From: Dactylosporangium fulvum | GTDB lineage: Bacteria > Actinomycetota > Actinomycetes > Mycobacteriales > Micromonosporaceae | Reading direction: 5' to 3' | Length of the DNA: 64,000 nt | Assembly (NCBI RefSeq): GCF_025137375.1 | Contig: NZ_CP073720.1 | Span: forward strand, 2,814,501 to 2,878,500 | Shown: in pieces, positions 17,353 through 24,988 of the stretch | Numbering within the stretch: position 1 is the first letter of the stretch | Layout of the letters: each line of letters begins with the position of its first letter | The notes under the pieces: generated by a model | Databases searched by the model: none | The model's input: the letters and a program-made list of their open reading frames with translations, nothing else | Told to the model about the DNA's origin: nothing | Translations under genes and position numbers: made by a program

Positions 17353-18594
17353 CTATCCGCGCGGGCGGGGGGCCGCCGGGTCGGCGGCGATCATCGCCTC
17401 CAGCGGGAGCAGCGCGGAGCCGGTCGCCACCGCGTCGCCGCCGAAGGCCGCGCCCAGCAGCCGGAACTGACCGGCCGGGCGGGCCAGGCTGTGCCGCCGG
17501 ATGCTCGCCCCGATGCGGTCGCTCAACGACTCCATGAGCCGCAGGCCGACCCAGCCGCCGATGACGATCCGCTCCGGACCGGTCAGGTTGACCATGCCGC
17601 CCAGGGCGGCGCCGAGGCAGTCGACGACGTCGTCGACGATCGCCGACGCGGCCGGGTCACCGGCGCCGGCGGCGGTGATCAGCTCGCCGATCGCCCGCCA
17701 GCCGGTGCCCTCGAAGGTCGCGCCCGTGCGGCGCCAGGCGTCGAGGATCGCGTCGGCGCCGACATACGCCTCGACGCAGCCACGGTTGCCGCAGCGGCAG
17801 ACCCGGCCGCCGCGCTCGACGACCGTGTGCCCCCACTCGCCGGCGCTGGAGTGGGAGCCCTGCATCAGCCGGCCGTCGGTGACCACCCCGATGCCGACGC
17901 CGCGGCCGAGCAGCGCGACCAGGGCGTGGGAGGCCCCGCGCGCGTTGCCGAACCACAGCTCCGCCCGGGTCTGCATCTTCGCGCCGTTCTCGGCCAGCAC
18001 CGGTGTCCCGACGTCGCACAGCGACGCCACGGGCACCGGGGGCCAGCCGAGGCTCTGCGCATAGAGCATCTGGCGTCCGTCGGCGCCGACCTCGACCAGG
18101 CCGGGCAGCCCCAGGCCGATGCCGAGCAGCGTCGGCCACCGGGCCGCGTTGCGGTCGCGCAGGGCCTCGAGAGCGTCCTGGAGGTCGACGCCGATCTTCT
18201 CCGGGGACTCCTCCTCGGCGCCGCCGCGGAACTCCCGGTCGATGCGGTTCATGGCGAGGTCGAACATCTCGACCGCGACGCCGCGCTCGCCGATGTCGGC
18301 GCCGATCGTCACGGCGCTCTCGGCGCGCGGGCCGATCAGGGCGATCGGCCGCCCGCCCTTGGAGGACACCGAGCCGCGCTCCTCGACCAGGCCGTCGTTG
18401 ATCAGGTCGGCGACGAGGTTGGCGGCGGACGCCGTGGACAGCCCGCTGTCCCTGGCGATCGCGGCGCGGGTGGTCTGCTGGGCGAGGATGACGTGCTTGA
18501 GCACCAGGGCGCGGTTGCGCTGCCGCAGGGTGGTGACGGTGGACACCTCGGGCAGGCTGGTGGTGTGCCGACCGGCGGCGGGCTCGGCGCTCAT
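17353..18594 (-). CDS. ROK-family transcriptional regulator
   Basis: The 413-residue protein has an N-terminal winged helix (TTRAAIARDSGLSTASAANLV) and a ROK sugar-kinase-like domain with a Gly-rich ATP-like motif (GADIGERGVAVEMFD), EWGHTVVE, and a zinc-binding CxCGxxGCxE signature (CRCGNRGCVEAYVGA). ROK repressors release DNA on binding sugars. It is the last gene of the carbohydrate operon, beginning 30 bases after the GH5 stop, so it probably controls that operon in response to the imported sugar. The ATG at 18594 has AGG upstream and is preferred to one nine codons earlier. Confidence 0.87.
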   Translation of the reverse strand: MSAEPAAGRHTTSLPEVSTVTTLRQRNRALVLKHVILAQQTTRAAIARDSGLSTASAANLVADLINDGLVEERGSVSSKGGRPIALIGPRAESAVTIGADIGERGVAVEMFDLAMNRIDREFRGGAEEESPEKIGVDLQDALEALRDRNAARWPTLLGIGLGLPGLVEVGADGRQMLYAQSLGWPPVPVASLCDVGTPVLAENGAKMQTRAELWFGNARGASHALVALLGRGVGIGVVTDGRLMQGSHSSAGEWGHTVVERGGRVCRCGNRGCVEAYVGADAILDAWRRTGATFEGTGWRAIGELITAAGAGDPAASAIVDDVVDCLGAALGGMVNLTGPERIVIGGWVGLRLMESLSDRIGASIRRHSLARPAGQFRLLGAAFGGDAVATGSALLPLEAMIAADPAAPRPRG

Positions 18595-18624
18595 GGTGAC
18601 CTGATCATACGCAACCCGCATCCC

Positions 18625-20055
18625 TCAGTTCGCCGTCAGTTCGATCGCCCGCAACCGGGCGGCCGCGTTCGCGCGGGCGACGATACGGTCGCCGCTCCAG
18701 CGGATCTCGAACGCGCCGGGGTCGTCGCTGTCCACCCGCCACCCGGCCGGCCGGCGCTCGAGCGGGAAGTGCAACTCCTCACCGGCCGCCACGCTGACCG
18801 GCATGATCTCGTCGGCCCGGTACGGCTGGCCGGCGGGGTGGTGCCAGACGTGTTCGGTGTCGAACCCGGCGAACCGGTCCCGGAACCGGGCCCGCTGGTC
18901 GATGAAGCCCCAGCCGGGCAGGCGCAGCGGCGCGCGGCCGAACATGGCGTTGACGACGTCGGGGCGCCGCTCGCAGGCGGGCAGCGCGATCGCGTCGAGG
19001 AAGCGCAGCAGGACGCGCCAGGCCGTGTCCGGATCCACCCCGGACGACGGGTCGGCGATCAGCGCCCAGCCGTCCGGGGTCCGCGCGGACACCGGCGAGG
19101 TACGCGTGTCGAGCTTCTTCCACGGCCAGAAGTTCCAGCCGATGCCGTGCTGCTCGTAGAGGCGGTGCGCGGTGTAGATCCACTCGGGGGTGTTCTCACC
19201 GCCTTCCCCCATGTAGATCGGCAGGCCCAGCCGGTACCGCGCGTCGAGGTACTGCTGGATGCTGGACCGGTCCGGCGGGCACCAGTAGCGGTGGAACTGC
19301 AGGGCCGAGTTGGGGTCGATGACGTCGGTGAAGATCGACCAGTTGGTGGCCCAGTGCGAGCCCTCGTAGACCAGCAGGTGGTCGGGGTCGACCGCCCGGA
19401 TCGCGGCGGTCAGTTCGCGGTACAGCGCGACCAGCTCGGCGGGGTACACGTGCTGCCACTCGTTCGGCAGGGGCTCGTTGAGCAGGTCGTAGCCGAGCAC
19501 GACGGTGCTGTGCCGGTAACGGCGGGCGATCTCCTGCCACAGGGTGACGGTCAGCCGCCGGTACCGCTCGTCCATGAACAGCTCGGGCCGGCCGTTGGGC
19601 GAGTCGTCGATGTTGGTGCCGGTCTGCCCGCCGGGCGCGCCGTGCAGGTCGAGCAGCACCCACAGGTCGTGGCGTTCGCACCAGCGCAGCAGGTTGTCGA
19701 TGTGCGCGAAGCCGTCCTCCAGAAGCTCGCCGGCGTCGTCGATGAGGCCGCGGGAGTTCAGCGGCAGCCGGACGTGGTCGAAGCCGAGCGCGGCGATCTC
19801 GGCGACGTCGGCCTCGGTGACGAAGGTGGCCCGGAAACGGGTCCAGAACTCGGCGGCGCGGCTGGGCCCGACGAGCGTCTCGATGCGGTGCTCGATCTGC
19901 CGCGGCGAGCTCATCCCGTCGCCGAACCTCCACATGTACCCCTCGGCGAGCAGCCAGTTGCCGAGGCCGATGCCCCGCAGCAACAGCGGGTTACCCGCGC
20001 CGTCGAGCAGCTGGGCGCCGCCGGCGCGGACGAAGCCGTTGAATCGCTTGCGCAT
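18625..20055 (-). CDS. GH5-type glycoside hydrolase, cytoplasmic
   Basis: The 476-residue protein has a (beta/alpha)8 cellulase-family-5 domain: the acid/base Glu194 in LLNEPLPNEW, the nucleophile Glu284 in IYMGEGGE, and conserved RLPLN and DLHGAPGGQ segments. There is no signal peptide, so it should act inside the cell on short beta-glucosides or manno-oligosaccharides delivered by the adjacent ABC transporter. A small beta-rich domain (about residues 395-476) follows. It starts 15 bases after the upstream permease stop, consistent with one operon. Confidence 0.85.
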   Translation of the reverse strand: MRKRFNGFVRAGGAQLLDGAGNPLLLRGIGLGNWLLAEGYMWRFGDGMSSPRQIEHRIETLVGPSRAAEFWTRFRATFVTEADVAEIAALGFDHVRLPLNSRGLIDDAGELLEDGFAHIDNLLRWCERHDLWVLLDLHGAPGGQTGTNIDDSPNGRPELFMDERYRRLTVTLWQEIARRYRHSTVVLGYDLLNEPLPNEWQHVYPAELVALYRELTAAIRAVDPDHLLVYEGSHWATNWSIFTDVIDPNSALQFHRYWCPPDRSSIQQYLDARYRLGLPIYMGEGGENTPEWIYTAHRLYEQHGIGWNFWPWKKLDTRTSPVSARTPDGWALIADPSSGVDPDTAWRVLLRFLDAIALPACERRPDVVNAMFGRAPLRLPGWGFIDQRARFRDRFAGFDTEHVWHHPAGQPYRADEIMPVSVAAGEELHFPLERRPAGWRVDSDDPGAFEIRWSGDRIVARANAAARLRAIELTAN

Positions 20056-20069
20056 GAATGAGATCGCCC

Positions 20070-20888
20070 TTACTTGAGGCCGGACATGGTGAAGCCCTGC
20101 ACGACAAAACGCTGGAAGACGACGAAGACCGCGAGGACCGGCACGACCATGAGGGTCGCGGCGGCCATCTGCAGCGACGGGTTGGTGGCGATCTGCCGGT
20201 TCAGCAGCGACACCCCGACGGAGAGGGTATAGAGCCGCTCGTCGTCGGCGACGATCAGCGGCCACAGGAAGCTGTTCCACCCGGCGATGAACGCGAGCAC
20301 GGCCTGCACCGCCAGGATCGGCCGGGACAGCGGCAGAACGATGCGGAAGAAGATCCGCGCCTCCCCGGAGCCGTCGATCCGGGCCGCCTCGATCATCTCG
20401 GTGGGGACGGTGGACATGAACTGGCGGAACAGGAATACGCTGAATCCGGAGACCAGGCCGGGCAGTGCGATGCCGAGGAGCGTGTTGGTCAGCCCGGCCC
20501 CGTTGAGGATGAGGTACGTGGGGATCATCGTCACCTGCACCGGGATCATCATGGTGACGAGCACGAGGAAGAACAGCGGTTCGCGGCCCGGGAACCGGAA
20601 CTTCGCGAAGCCGTAGCCGGCCATCGCCATGAGGACCACGCCCGCCATGCCGATGATCACGACGGCGACGGTGTTGACGAGGTACCGGCCGAAGTCGAGC
20701 TCCTGGAACAGCTGCCGGAAATACTCCGTCGTCGGGTGCTGCGGCAGGACCCGCGGCGGGTAGGCGACCGACTCGCTGCGCGGCTTCACCGAGCCGAAGA
20801 CCATCCACGCGAACGGGAACGCGGTCACCAGCGCCCCGGCGCCGAGCACGGCACCGACGACGACGGTCAGGCTCCTACGCGTCGGCAT
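20070..20888 (-). CDS. Carbohydrate ABC transporter permease (MalG-type)
   Basis: The 272-residue protein has six predicted membrane helices and the EAA loop that contacts the ATPase (EMIEAARIDGSGEARIFFRIVLPLSRP). It belongs to the MalG/UgpE group of CUT1 sugar importers. It overlaps the preceding permease gene by 14 bases. No ATP-binding gene is in the operon; in actinomycetes one shared MsiK-type ATPase often serves many such importers. Confidence 0.9.
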   Translation of the reverse strand: MPTRRSLTVVVGAVLGAGALVTAFPFAWMVFGSVKPRSESVAYPPRVLPQHPTTEYFRQLFQELDFGRYLVNTVAVVIIGMAGVVLMAMAGYGFAKFRFPGREPLFFLVLVTMMIPVQVTMIPTYLILNGAGLTNTLLGIALPGLVSGFSVFLFRQFMSTVPTEMIEAARIDGSGEARIFFRIVLPLSRPILAVQAVLAFIAGWNSFLWPLIVADDERLYTLSVGVSLLNRQIATNPSLQMAAATLMVVPVLAVFVVFQRFVVQGFTMSGLK

Positions 20889-21753
20889 CGGCCCGGCCCT
20901 TCCGCAGTTGCAGCAGCGTCACCGCGGCGATGACGACGAAGAGCACCACCGAGCCGGCGCTGGCGTAGCCGAACTGGCTCGCGGAGAAGCCCTTCTGGTA
21001 GAGGAACAGCGAGATGCTCGTCGACTCGCCCAGCGGGCCGCCCTTGGTGAGCACGAAGGGCTCGTCGAAGAACTGCAGCCACGCGATGACGGTCGTGACC
21101 GTGACGAAGAGGATCGCGAACCGCAGCAGCGGCACGACGATCGAGACCGTCCTGCGCAATTCGCCCGCGCCGTCGAGCGACGCGGCCTCGAGGTACTCCT
21201 TCGGCACGCTCTGCAGGGCGGCCAGGAAGATGATGATGTTCAGTCCGGTGCCGCGCCAGACGGCGACGAGCGCGACGGAGAACTTCACCCACACCGGATC
21301 GCTGAGCCACCGCACCTCGGGCAGCCCCGCCGTCGACAGCAGGTGGTTGAACAGGCCGAACTGGGTGTTGTAGAGGTACCCCCAGACGAGCGAGATCGCC
21401 ACGATCGCGGTGATGGCGGGCACGAAGTAGAACGCGCGTAGCGCCCGGAAGTACCGGTTGTCGGCCCGGTTGAGCAGCAGCGCGACGACGAGGGACAGCA
21501 CGACCACGGCGGGCACGCCCACCACGGCGAAGATGCCGGTGTTGGTGAGCGCCTGCCAGAACTCGTGGTCGGTGAACAGCCTGCGGTAGTTCTCGGTCCC
21601 GACGAAGCTGATCCGGGACCGGTCGCCGAGTCCGGCGAGGTTCATGTCGGTGAGGCTGACCAGCAGCGCGACCAGGATCGGCAGCACGCCGAAGGCCAGC
21701 AGCAGCACCATCGCCGGCGCGATGAACGCGTACGGCGCGAGACGGGGTTTCAT
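20875..21753 (-). CDS. Carbohydrate ABC transporter permease (MalF-type)
   Basis: The 292-residue protein has six membrane helices and an EAA loop (EYLEAASLDGAGELRRTVSIVVPLLRF). It pairs with the MalG-type permease to form the membrane channel of a CUT1 importer. The ATG at 21753 is preceded by AGGAG and begins a typical MKPRLAPYAFIAPA start; a longer frame upstream is not supported. It follows the binding-protein gene by 55 bases. Confidence 0.9.
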   Translation of the reverse strand: MKPRLAPYAFIAPAMVLLLAFGVLPILVALLVSLTDMNLAGLGDRSRISFVGTENYRRLFTDHEFWQALTNTGIFAVVGVPAVVVLSLVVALLLNRADNRYFRALRAFYFVPAITAIVAISLVWGYLYNTQFGLFNHLLSTAGLPEVRWLSDPVWVKFSVALVAVWRGTGLNIIIFLAALQSVPKEYLEAASLDGAGELRRTVSIVVPLLRFAILFVTVTTVIAWLQFFDEPFVLTKGGPLGESTSISLFLYQKGFSASQFGYASAGSVVLFVVIAAVTLLQLRKGRADADA

Positions 21754-21808
21754 GCGGGCTCCTGACGGAGGGGCGGGACGGCCGGCGCCCCGCCCCACGG
21801 CGGCGGGG

Positions 21809-23047
21809 TCAGTTGACGGAGGTGCCCTCGGTGGCGCCGTAGAGGCCCTTGAGGGCGGTGTCGCGGTTCGCGCCCGTCAGGACGATCGAGTTCAGGCTGT
21901 CCAGCAGCGCCTTGCCGGTCTCGCCGTCCCAGTTCGGGACCAGCGGCAGCAGCTTCGCGCCGTACAGCTGCTTGGAGTAGACCGTCACGAGCGGGTCGGC
22001 GGTGAGGGCCGGGTCGCTCAGCGCGGCCTTGACCGTCGGCAGTTGCCCGTCGAGCTTGTACCAGGTGAGCTGGGTCTGCGGCTCCGAGAGGTAGTCGAGC
22101 AGCCGGAGCGCGCCGTCCCGATTGCCGGTGCTGCCCCACACGCCGAGGTTCGACCCGGCCAGGAGCGAGGTGTTCGTCGTGCCGCCGGGGATCGGGGCGA
22201 CGGCCCATTTGCCCTTGAGGTCGGGCGCGGCGGCGGTGACCGCGCCGGCCAGGTAGGGCCCGGACACGAGCATCGGCACCGCGCCCGAGGTGAAGCCCTG
22301 CACCTGGTCGAAGTCGGCGTCCGTGGGCACGCTCTTGTCCGCGTACAGCCCGGTGTAGACGTCGACGGCCCTGCCGAACTCCGGCGTGTTGAACGTGATC
22401 TTCCCGGTGCCGTCGACGATCCGGCCGCCCTGGCTCCAGGTCATGATGACCGGCAGGGCACTGTCCCACTGCGGGACGTAGTAGCCGTACTGCCCCTTGC
22501 CGCGCCCGGCGAGGACCTTCGCGTCGGCGCGCAGCTCGTCCCAGGTCGCCGGCGGCGCGCTGATGCCGTTCGCGGCGAGGATGTCGCTGCGGTAGAACAG
22601 CACCCGCGTGTCGCTGACCCACGGGACGCTGACCACGTCGCCGCCGATCGCGGTGGCCTTGCCGGCGACCCCGTCGAGGAACTTCTCCGCGGCGAGGTTC
22701 GGGTGGTCCGCGAGGGTCTTGTCGTCGAACTTCAGCAGCGCGCCGGAGCTGGCGAACGTGCGCAGCTTGGAGATGCCGATCTGGACGACGTCCGGTCCCT
22801 TGCCGGACGCGACGGCGGTCGTCATCTTCTGGTCGATCGAGTCCCAGGGGATCGCGACCGTGTCCACGGTGATGCCGGTCTTGGCCGTGAACGGCTTGAC
22901 CAGCTCCTCGAAGTGGGCGGAGCTGTCGCCCATGATCCAGACGGTGAGCTTCTTGGGGTCGGCGGCCGCGCCGTCGCCGGAGCCGGAGCAGCCGGCGAGG
23001 GCCAGCAGCCCGATCGCCAGGACGGATGCGAGCCAGGGTCGTCTCAT
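21809..23047 (-). CDS. Carbohydrate ABC transporter substrate-binding lipoprotein
   Basis: The 412-residue protein has a lipoprotein signal (LLALAGC lipobox near residue 20) and the two-lobe family 1 solute-binding fold, with the start motif KKLTVWIMGD and the hinge region typical of MalE-like proteins. It should capture an oligosaccharide at the cell surface and pass it to the two permeases downstream. The GH5 gene in the same operon suggests a beta-linked gluco- or manno-oligosaccharide. It is the first gene of a five-gene operon ending with the ROK regulator. Confidence 0.9.
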   Translation of the reverse strand: MRRPWLASVLAIGLLALAGCSGSGDGAAADPKKLTVWIMGDSSAHFEELVKPFTAKTGITVDTVAIPWDSIDQKMTTAVASGKGPDVVQIGISKLRTFASSGALLKFDDKTLADHPNLAAEKFLDGVAGKATAIGGDVVSVPWVSDTRVLFYRSDILAANGISAPPATWDELRADAKVLAGRGKGQYGYYVPQWDSALPVIMTWSQGGRIVDGTGKITFNTPEFGRAVDVYTGLYADKSVPTDADFDQVQGFTSGAVPMLVSGPYLAGAVTAAAPDLKGKWAVAPIPGGTTNTSLLAGSNLGVWGSTGNRDGALRLLDYLSEPQTQLTWYKLDGQLPTVKAALSDPALTADPLVTVYSKQLYGAKLLPLVPNWDGETGKALLDSLNSIVLTGANRDTALKGLYGATEGTSVN

Positions 23048-23106
23048 CGCGGGGGTGTTCCTTTCGGACGGGGCGGGGGTGACGACGTTCGTCCGTTAAT
23101 CAGCGA

Positions 23107-23117
23107 CTTAGGCTAAG
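23107..23117. promoter_or_regulatory. Short palindrome upstream of the sugar operon
   Basis: CTTAG-G-CTAAG lies about 60 bases before the binding-protein start in an AT-richer patch. On the leftward strand a TTGCGG lies 17 bases before it, so it would overlap the -10 region. It is a candidate ROK operator; no second copy was seen in the operon. Confidence 0.35.
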
Positions 23118-23166
23118 GCATAGAAAAAGTGATCCGCAAGGAGTTCAGGACGATCGCCGCGGACGA

Positions 23167-23799
23167 CTACCTCGCCACGCCGCGGTCCACGGCCGGTTGA
23201 GCGGTGCCGAACCGCATCCGGAAGTCGTCCGCCACGACCGACAGCAGCGGCCGGCGCCCGGCGAGGAAACCCAGCGGCCCGTCCGGCGCCACCCGCCAGC
23301 CGACGCGGGCCGTGCCGTAGCGCGCGGTGGCTCGCACCGGCGTCGTCCTCACCTTCGCGGCGAGCGCCTGGACGACGCGGAACGCCACCGGCAGGCGCAC
23401 CGGCAGCCCGGTGCCGCCGTGCAGCGAGGCGGACGCGATCGCCGCCGCTTCCGCCGCCCCCTCGCCGATGGCCAGCTCGGCCAGTTCCTTCGGGATGCCC
23501 CACAGCTCCCGGCCGCCGTCGCGGGAGTCCACGCTGTCGACCCAGATGTGGCTGATCGTCACCCGGGGACGCGCACCCGCCCGGACGAGGGTCGCCGCCA
23601 GCAGCTCCCGGTAGGTCATGTCGCCGCCGGGACGGTAGTCGACCCAGGCCGTGCCGACGACCGCCCGCCCGGCGCACCGGACCACGTGCACGGCTCCGGC
23701 GAGCTCGCCGGGCAGCGCGGGCACGGCCGCGGCGGGCAGCACCCACACGGACACGAACATCCGCCCGCGCAACGACCACGGCTCCGGCGGGTAGGCCAT
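23167..23799 (-). CDS. Acetoacetate decarboxylase-family protein
   Basis: The 210-residue protein shows the family's central block (ISHIWVDS...GGRELWGIPKELAEL), with the Lys of the GIPK segment at the position of the Schiff-base lysine, and a C-terminal Phe/Arg-rich strand. Members decarboxylate acetoacetate or act as related Schiff-base lyases and cyclases; many actinobacterial ones are uncharacterised. The start MAYPPEPW at 23799 is 70 bases from the divergent thioredoxin-fold gene. The substrate is unknown. Confidence 0.75.
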   Translation of the reverse strand: MAYPPEPWSLRGRMFVSVWVLPAAAVPALPGELAGAVHVVRCAGRAVVGTAWVDYRPGGDMTYRELLAATLVRAGARPRVTISHIWVDSVDSRDGGRELWGIPKELAELAIGEGAAEAAAIASASLHGGTGLPVRLPVAFRVVQALAAKVRTTPVRATARYGTARVGWRVAPDGPLGFLAGRRPLLSVVADDFRMRFGTAQPAVDRGVAR

Positions 23800-23869
23800 G
23801 TGTGCAGTGTGGCAGACCCCGGGGCCGGCGAACGCGGCGAGAAACGGGCACCGGCTAGGGTCTGCCACC

Positions 23870-24301
23870 ATGATGCGCAGGCTGATGCTTCCGGTGCTGT
23901 TCGTGCTCTGCGGCGTCGTGGTGGCGATCCGGCGGGCGGCCGACGGATCCCCTGTGGCGGCCGCGGTGCTGCTGGCGGTGTTCCTGCTGCTCGCGGCGCT
24001 GTTCTCGCCGCTGGCGTTCCCCAGGTCGGTCGGTGCGGCCGAGGCGCGGCGGCGCAGCGAGGCCGACGGCCGGCCGATCGTCTACTGGCGGCCCGGCTGC
24101 CGGTACTGCCTGCGGCTGCGGCTCCGCCTGGGCCGCCACGCCTACCGGGTGCACTGGGTCGACATCTGGCGCGACCCGGCCGGCGCCGCCGAGGTGCGGG
24201 CGGTCGCCGGCGGCAACGAGACGGTTCCGACGGTGGTCGTGGCGGACGAGGCCAGGGTCAACCCCGACCCGGCGTGGGTGCTCGACCGGCTGCGCTCGTG
24301 A
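23870..24301 (+). CDS. Membrane-anchored glutaredoxin-like protein
   Basis: The 143-residue protein has two N-terminal membrane helices (about residues 5-50), then a thioredoxin-fold domain with a GCRYC (CxxC) redox site, the cis-Pro segment ETVPTVVV and a typical end (NPDPAWVLDRL). It is like mycobacterial-type glutaredoxin/mycoredoxin proteins, which reduce mixed disulfides with mycothiol. The ATG at 23870 (or 23873) is preferred over a frame that would extend into the divergent gene. Confidence 0.8.
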   Translation: MMRRLMLPVLFVLCGVVVAIRRAADGSPVAAAVLLAVFLLLAALFSPLAFPRSVGAAEARRRSEADGRPIVYWRPGCRYCLRLRLRLGRHAYRVHWVDIWRDPAGAAEVRAVAGGNETVPTVVVADEARVNPDPAWVLDRLRS

Positions 24302-24402
24302 CGTCCAGCGCCTCCACCCAGTGCCACCAGCCGGCCGGGATGAACAGCGCGTCCCCCGGCTCCACCACCGTCTCCAGGACGGGTCGCGCGGCGCCGCTCC
24401 GG
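24258..24402 (-). pseudogene. C-terminal remnant of a cupin/JmjC-like gene
   Basis: About 34 codons (VLETVVEPGDALFIPAGWWH then WVEALDVT) match the cupin_8/JmjC signature in which the His binds iron. Similarity ends near 24299 and no 5' part is present; upstream the frame is antisense noise over the decarboxylase-like gene. It overlaps the 3' end of the glutaredoxin-like gene. It looks like the tail of a 2-oxoglutarate oxygenase-like gene left after a deletion. Confidence 0.55.
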
Positions 24403-24403
24403 A

Positions 24404-24862
24404 CTAGCCCCAGTGCTGCGGGGCCGGCTGGCGGGTGGTCGCGTTGAGCCGGTTGAAGAAGTTGGTCGTGGCCACCCACAGCACGATCGCGGCGAGCTCC
24501 TGCTCGGGGAAGTGCTTCGCGGCGGCGTCCCAGACGTCGTCCGGCACCGGGTCGGACCGGTCGGCGAGCCGGGTCGCGGCCTCGGCGAGGGCCAGCGCGG
24601 CCCGCTCTGCGTCGGTGAAGTAGGTCGCCTCGCGCCAGGCGGCGACGGCGAACAGCCGCTCGTCGGTCTCGCCGTTCTTCTTCGCGCTGCGCGCACCCGA
24701 GTCCACGCAGGCGCTGCAGCCGTTGATCTGGCTCGCCCGCAGGTGCACCAGCTCCAGGATCGTGCCCGGCACACCGGCCGAGTGCGCCGCCTTGTAGAGC
24801 AGGTTGATCGCCTTCTGGGTATCGGGCAGCAGCCCGGCGGGGTTGGTCATCCGTGCCTGCAT
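24404..24862 (-). CDS. Carboxymuconolactone decarboxylase/AhpD-like protein
   Basis: The 152-residue protein has the alkylhydroperoxidase-D core, with redox cysteines Cys49 and Cys52 (INGCSACVDSG) and helices ending in FFNRLN. AhpD enzymes use CxxCxxxH; here the His position (56) is Gly, so proton relay may be altered. Genes of this family are the standard partners and targets of ECF41 sigma factors, and one lies divergently at 24989. A consensus ECF41 promoter reads into this gene 49 bases upstream of the start. Confidence 0.85.
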   Translation of the reverse strand: MQARMTNPAGLLPDTQKAINLLYKAAHSAGVPGTILELVHLRASQINGCSACVDSGARSAKKNGETDERLFAVAAWREATYFTDAERAALALAEAATRLADRSDPVPDDVWDAAAKHFPEQELAAIVLWVATTNFFNRLNATTRQPAPQHWG

Positions 24863-24875
24863 CGTCGTCTCCTCG

Positions 24876-24902
24876 TGTCACATCCGTGCGGTTTCGTTCG
24901 TC
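24876..24902 (+). promoter_or_regulatory. ECF41-type promoter reading into the sigma gene
   Basis: TGTCACA (24876-24882), a 16-base spacer and CGTC (24899-24902) match the reported ECF41 consensus exactly. Transcription would start near 24909 and reach the sigma-factor start at 24989, indicating autoregulation. Confidence 0.75.
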
Positions 24903-24910
24903 GCCGGTAT

Positions 24911-24937
24911 GACGCACCCGCACCGGGCAGTGTGACG
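24911..24937 (-). promoter_or_regulatory. ECF41-type promoter reading into the AhpD-like gene
   Basis: On the minus strand CGTCACA (24937-24931), a 16-base spacer and CGTC (24914-24911) differ from the ECF41 consensus at one base. Its -10 element lies eight bases from that of the opposite promoter, so both cannot be occupied by polymerase at once. Confidence 0.7.
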
Positions 24938-24988
24938 AATGTGGCATCAGTCACAAATCTTGGCGAACAGGAGAAGTAGGGTGGCGAC

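Noticed and set aside
14109..17537. A very long rightward open frame over the 756-residue leftward gene
   Set aside because: Arg/Gly/Pro-rich composition of an antisense frame; the leftward gene has a signal, membrane helix and normal codon use. Only the short 16554-16824 part looks real.
17329..20061. 910-codon rightward frame over the ROK and GH5 genes
   Set aside because: Antisense shadow; no domain, and the leftward genes have complete catalytic motifs.
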